This document shows positions 51,323 through 53,112 of a DNA stretch of 53,112 bases, in pieces. Location of the stretch: the NCBI RefSeq assembly GCF_005893125.1, contig NZ_VCJS01000079.1:1-53112 (forward strand), written 5' to 3'. Numbering within the stretch: position 1 is the stretch's first letter; every line of letters starts with the position of its first letter. Source of the DNA: Nonomuraea basaltis. Lineage in GTDB: Bacteria; Actinomycetota; Actinomycetes; Streptosporangiales; Streptosporangiaceae. A program made the position numbers and the translations under genes. Below the pieces are notes generated by a model. That model was not told the origin of the DNA, did no database searches, and worked only from the letters and a program-made list of their open reading frames with translations.

Positions 51323-53104
51323 TCAGGCGGGGTGCCGCACGGTGATGGCGAGGGACTTCGTCGCCGTGCCCACGCCGTTCGTGGCCGAGACGGTGACCGT
51401 GTAGGTGCCGGGGACCTGCGGGGTCCCGGAGATCAGGCCGGTGTTCTTGTCGACCGTGAGGCCCTCCGGCAGGCCGTCGGCGCCGAACGACGTCGGCAGC
51501 GCGGTCGCGGTGATCAGGTGGTTGACGATCTGACGCGCGGTGGCCGCGGCCTCGCCCGCGCTGGTGATCTCCGGGGAGATCTTGGCCGCGGCCGTGGCGG
51601 AGTCCAGGAAGCGCAGGTCCTTCACGTGCTCGTTGACGAACATCGGCACCATGTCCTGGGTCAGGTACCAGCGGGGCTTCTGCATCGTGTCGGCGATGAC
51701 CGTGCCATTGATCGCCAGGTTCTGGAAGGTGACGTTCTTGACGGGGCGGTCCGCGTCGTAGCCGACGATGACCGACATATTGGCGTTCTTGCCGTCGTAC
51801 TTGAGGTTCCGTACGTACACGTCCTCAATGCCGCGGCCGGGGGACGCGTTGTACCGGTTGGCCATGACCCGCATGTTGATCAGCTGGCCCCAGCGGAAGT
51901 CCTCCACCCGTACGTCCTGGATGCGGACGTTGCGGATGAGGTTGCTGTCGCCGGTGTTCATGGCGAAGCAGCCCTGGTAAAGGATCTGGGGCTCGCGGTG
52001 GTCGAGCACGTCGATGTTGCTGAACACCACGTTTTCGATGACCTCGGGCTTGTCCGGGTTGCCGTGCGTGCCCATGTTCACCGGGTGCGCGACATCGGCC
52101 CAGAGGATGGAGTTGCGCACGGTGATGTTGCGGGTGTCGCCGTAGTAGTCCCAGCGGTGGGCGTAGATGGCGATGCAGTCGTCGCTGTTGCGCATGAAGA
52201 CGCCGTCGATCAGGACGTCCTCGCTGCTGAACACGTCGATGCCGTCGCCCCACTGGCCGTGGCTGTAGGAGTGCAGGTTGCGGACGGTGACCTGCTTGGA
52301 CTGGCCGATGGTGCAGGCGTAGCCGCTGCGCGGGTTGAGCACCAGAATGCCGTCGATCTCGATGTTCTTGGAGAACGCCGCCGTGATGCCGCCATCGGCG
52401 TTCCACAGGATGCCCCGGCCGAGCAGCCGGGCGTTCTCGACGTTGCGGAACTCCACCCGCGCCTTCAGCACCGCGCCGCCGGCCAGGTACACCGTCTTGC
52501 CGCTGGGCACCATCAGCACGTTATCGGCGACGGTGTGCACGCCAGGGCCGAAGTAGATGACGGCGGGGTCGTCCGGCTCGGGTCGCTGCGCCTCGATCGG
52601 GTTGGCGTGCAGCTGCAGGTTGTCGAAGATCTCCCCGTCTATCTCGATGGAGAGGTTGCGGGGCTCGCCCAGGGTGAAGCGCACGGTGTCGCCGGCCACC
52701 TCGTGCTTGATGTCGTACGACAGCGGGCGGATCCGCGCAGAGCCGATGGCGCCCTTGGACGACGTGACCTCGACCTCCACGGTGCCGTTGAAGTCGAAGG
52801 TGGCGACCGAGGTGTTCCGGACGATGCCGGCGCCCGTCTTCTCGTTGATGGTCTTCGTCAGGCCGCGAAGGACGGGCACCGGCTGCCACTGGCCGTTCGG
52901 GGTACGGGCCTTGACGGAGAAACTCGTGTTGGCCGGGACCCCGTTCGGGATGGGGTACACCACCAGCCGGTCGGCGACCTCGGGTCTGTCGTCCGCCTTC
53001 GCGGCGCCGGCCATCGTGCCGATCAGGGAGTATGCGGCGGCGGTGGCGCCCGTGGCCTGGATGAAGGTGCGCCGGGTCAGCCCGATGCCGTGGGGGTCGG
53101 TCAT
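51323..53104 (-). CDS. Tat-exported GH28-like beta-helix glycosidase
   Basis: The 593-residue precursor has a Tat signal (LTRRTFIQATGATAAAY) and an N-terminal beta-sandwich (about 45-190). A right-handed beta-helix of the GH28 clan follows (about 190-470), with WGDGIDVFSSEDVLIDG and the acidic pair NSDDCIAIYAHRWD. The C-terminal putative Ig domain (about 500-593) reads GLISGTPQVPGTYTVTV and matches the one in the next gene. GH28 enzymes hydrolyse pectin-type galacturonans and related polymers with inverting Asp residues; the DD pair is present. The ATG at 53104 is only 8 bp from the window edge and its ribosome binding site is not visible, so the true start could be outside. Confidence 0.88.
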   Translation of the reverse strand: MTDPHGIGLTRRTFIQATGATAAAYSLIGTMAGAAKADDRPEVADRLVVYPIPNGVPANTSFSVKARTPNGQWQPVPVLRGLTKTINEKTGAGIVRNTSVATFDFNGTVEVEVTSSKGAIGSARIRPLSYDIKHEVAGDTVRFTLGEPRNLSIEIDGEIFDNLQLHANPIEAQRPEPDDPAVIYFGPGVHTVADNVLMVPSGKTVYLAGGAVLKARVEFRNVENARLLGRGILWNADGGITAAFSKNIEIDGILVLNPRSGYACTIGQSKQVTVRNLHSYSHGQWGDGIDVFSSEDVLIDGVFMRNSDDCIAIYAHRWDYYGDTRNITVRNSILWADVAHPVNMGTHGNPDKPEVIENVVFSNIDVLDHREPQILYQGCFAMNTGDSNLIRNVRIQDVRVEDFRWGQLINMRVMANRYNASPGRGIEDVYVRNLKYDGKNANMSVIVGYDADRPVKNVTFQNLAINGTVIADTMQKPRWYLTQDMVPMFVNEHVKDLRFLDSATAAAKISPEITSAGEAAATARQIVNHLITATALPTSFGADGLPEGLTVDKNTGLISGTPQVPGTYTVTVSATNGVGTATKSLAITVRHPA

Positions 53105-53112
53105 GGGGGGTC

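Noticed and set aside
1..53112. CRISPR arrays, tRNA or rRNA genes
   Set aside because: No regularly spaced direct repeats, no CCA-type cloverleaf patterns and no rRNA-like blocks were seen on reading; a dedicated scan was not possible.

Overview
The window is GC-rich, actinobacterial-type DNA. GTG and TTG starts, Tat and lipoprotein signals, a QcrB-type cytochrome b, DUF6461 and DUF397 proteins and an actinobacterial sulfur leader peptide together suggest a filamentous actinomycete, perhaps Streptosporangiaceae (Nonomuraea-like). The genus is inference only. The first 42 bases hold a Nextera transposase adapter, so the left edge is a contig end, not a biological boundary.

Region 1 (0.2-9.1 kb): a membrane protein gene, a short asparagine synthetase remnant, and a virginiamycin-B-lyase-like lipoprotein gene that is internally deleted and also split by an IS607-type element (serine recombinase plus TnpB-like protein). 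Removing 2,450 bp restores the lyase frame exactly. Envelope and respiration genes follow: a polysaccharide deacetylase, an unknown protein, an orphan cytochrome b, and an L,D-transpeptidase lipoprotein.

Region 2 (9.3-17.8 kb): a NarL-type two-component system diverges from a small membrane protein gene and a Tat-exported multicopper oxidase, with a 9-bp inverted repeat between them. Then come a hypothetical membrane protein, a fumarylacetoacetate hydrolase family enzyme, a DUF6461 protein, two abutting glycosidase remnants (GH35 and a concanavalin-like domain) and an ABM-type monooxygenase.

Region 3 (17.8-26.2 kb): a sulfur-scavenging operon (leader peptide, substrate-binding lipoprotein, ATPase, permease, flavin-dependent monooxygenase, FMN reductase, flavin reductase) with nearly every junction translationally coupled. 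It ends at a strong terminator. Next is a stand-alone trpB-trpA pair whose promoter carries a 7-bp inverted repeat, followed by a convergent GntR/HutC regulator gene.

Region 4 (26.3-34.5 kb): secreted proteins (an endonuclease/exonuclease/phosphatase family protein, a large M36-type metallopeptidase, a small secreted protein, a class-C beta-lactamase-like hydrolase) and a complete solitary TnpB element.

Region 5 (34.6-53.1 kb): a carbohydrate-utilisation island. A LacI regulator is followed by a LacI-type operator, a remnant of a sugar-binding protein, a Gfo/Idh/MocA oxidoreductase, a PmoA-family protein, a cupin protein and a very large secreted beta-helix protein. The beta-helix gene is cut off by a decayed TnpB element. 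A second LacI regulator, several gene remnants and a membrane-anchored EEP protein follow. Then comes a lower-GC patch, and finally a two-gene operon on the minus strand: a GH28-like beta-helix enzyme and an alginate-lyase-like multidomain enzyme. No tRNA, rRNA or CRISPR array was seen.
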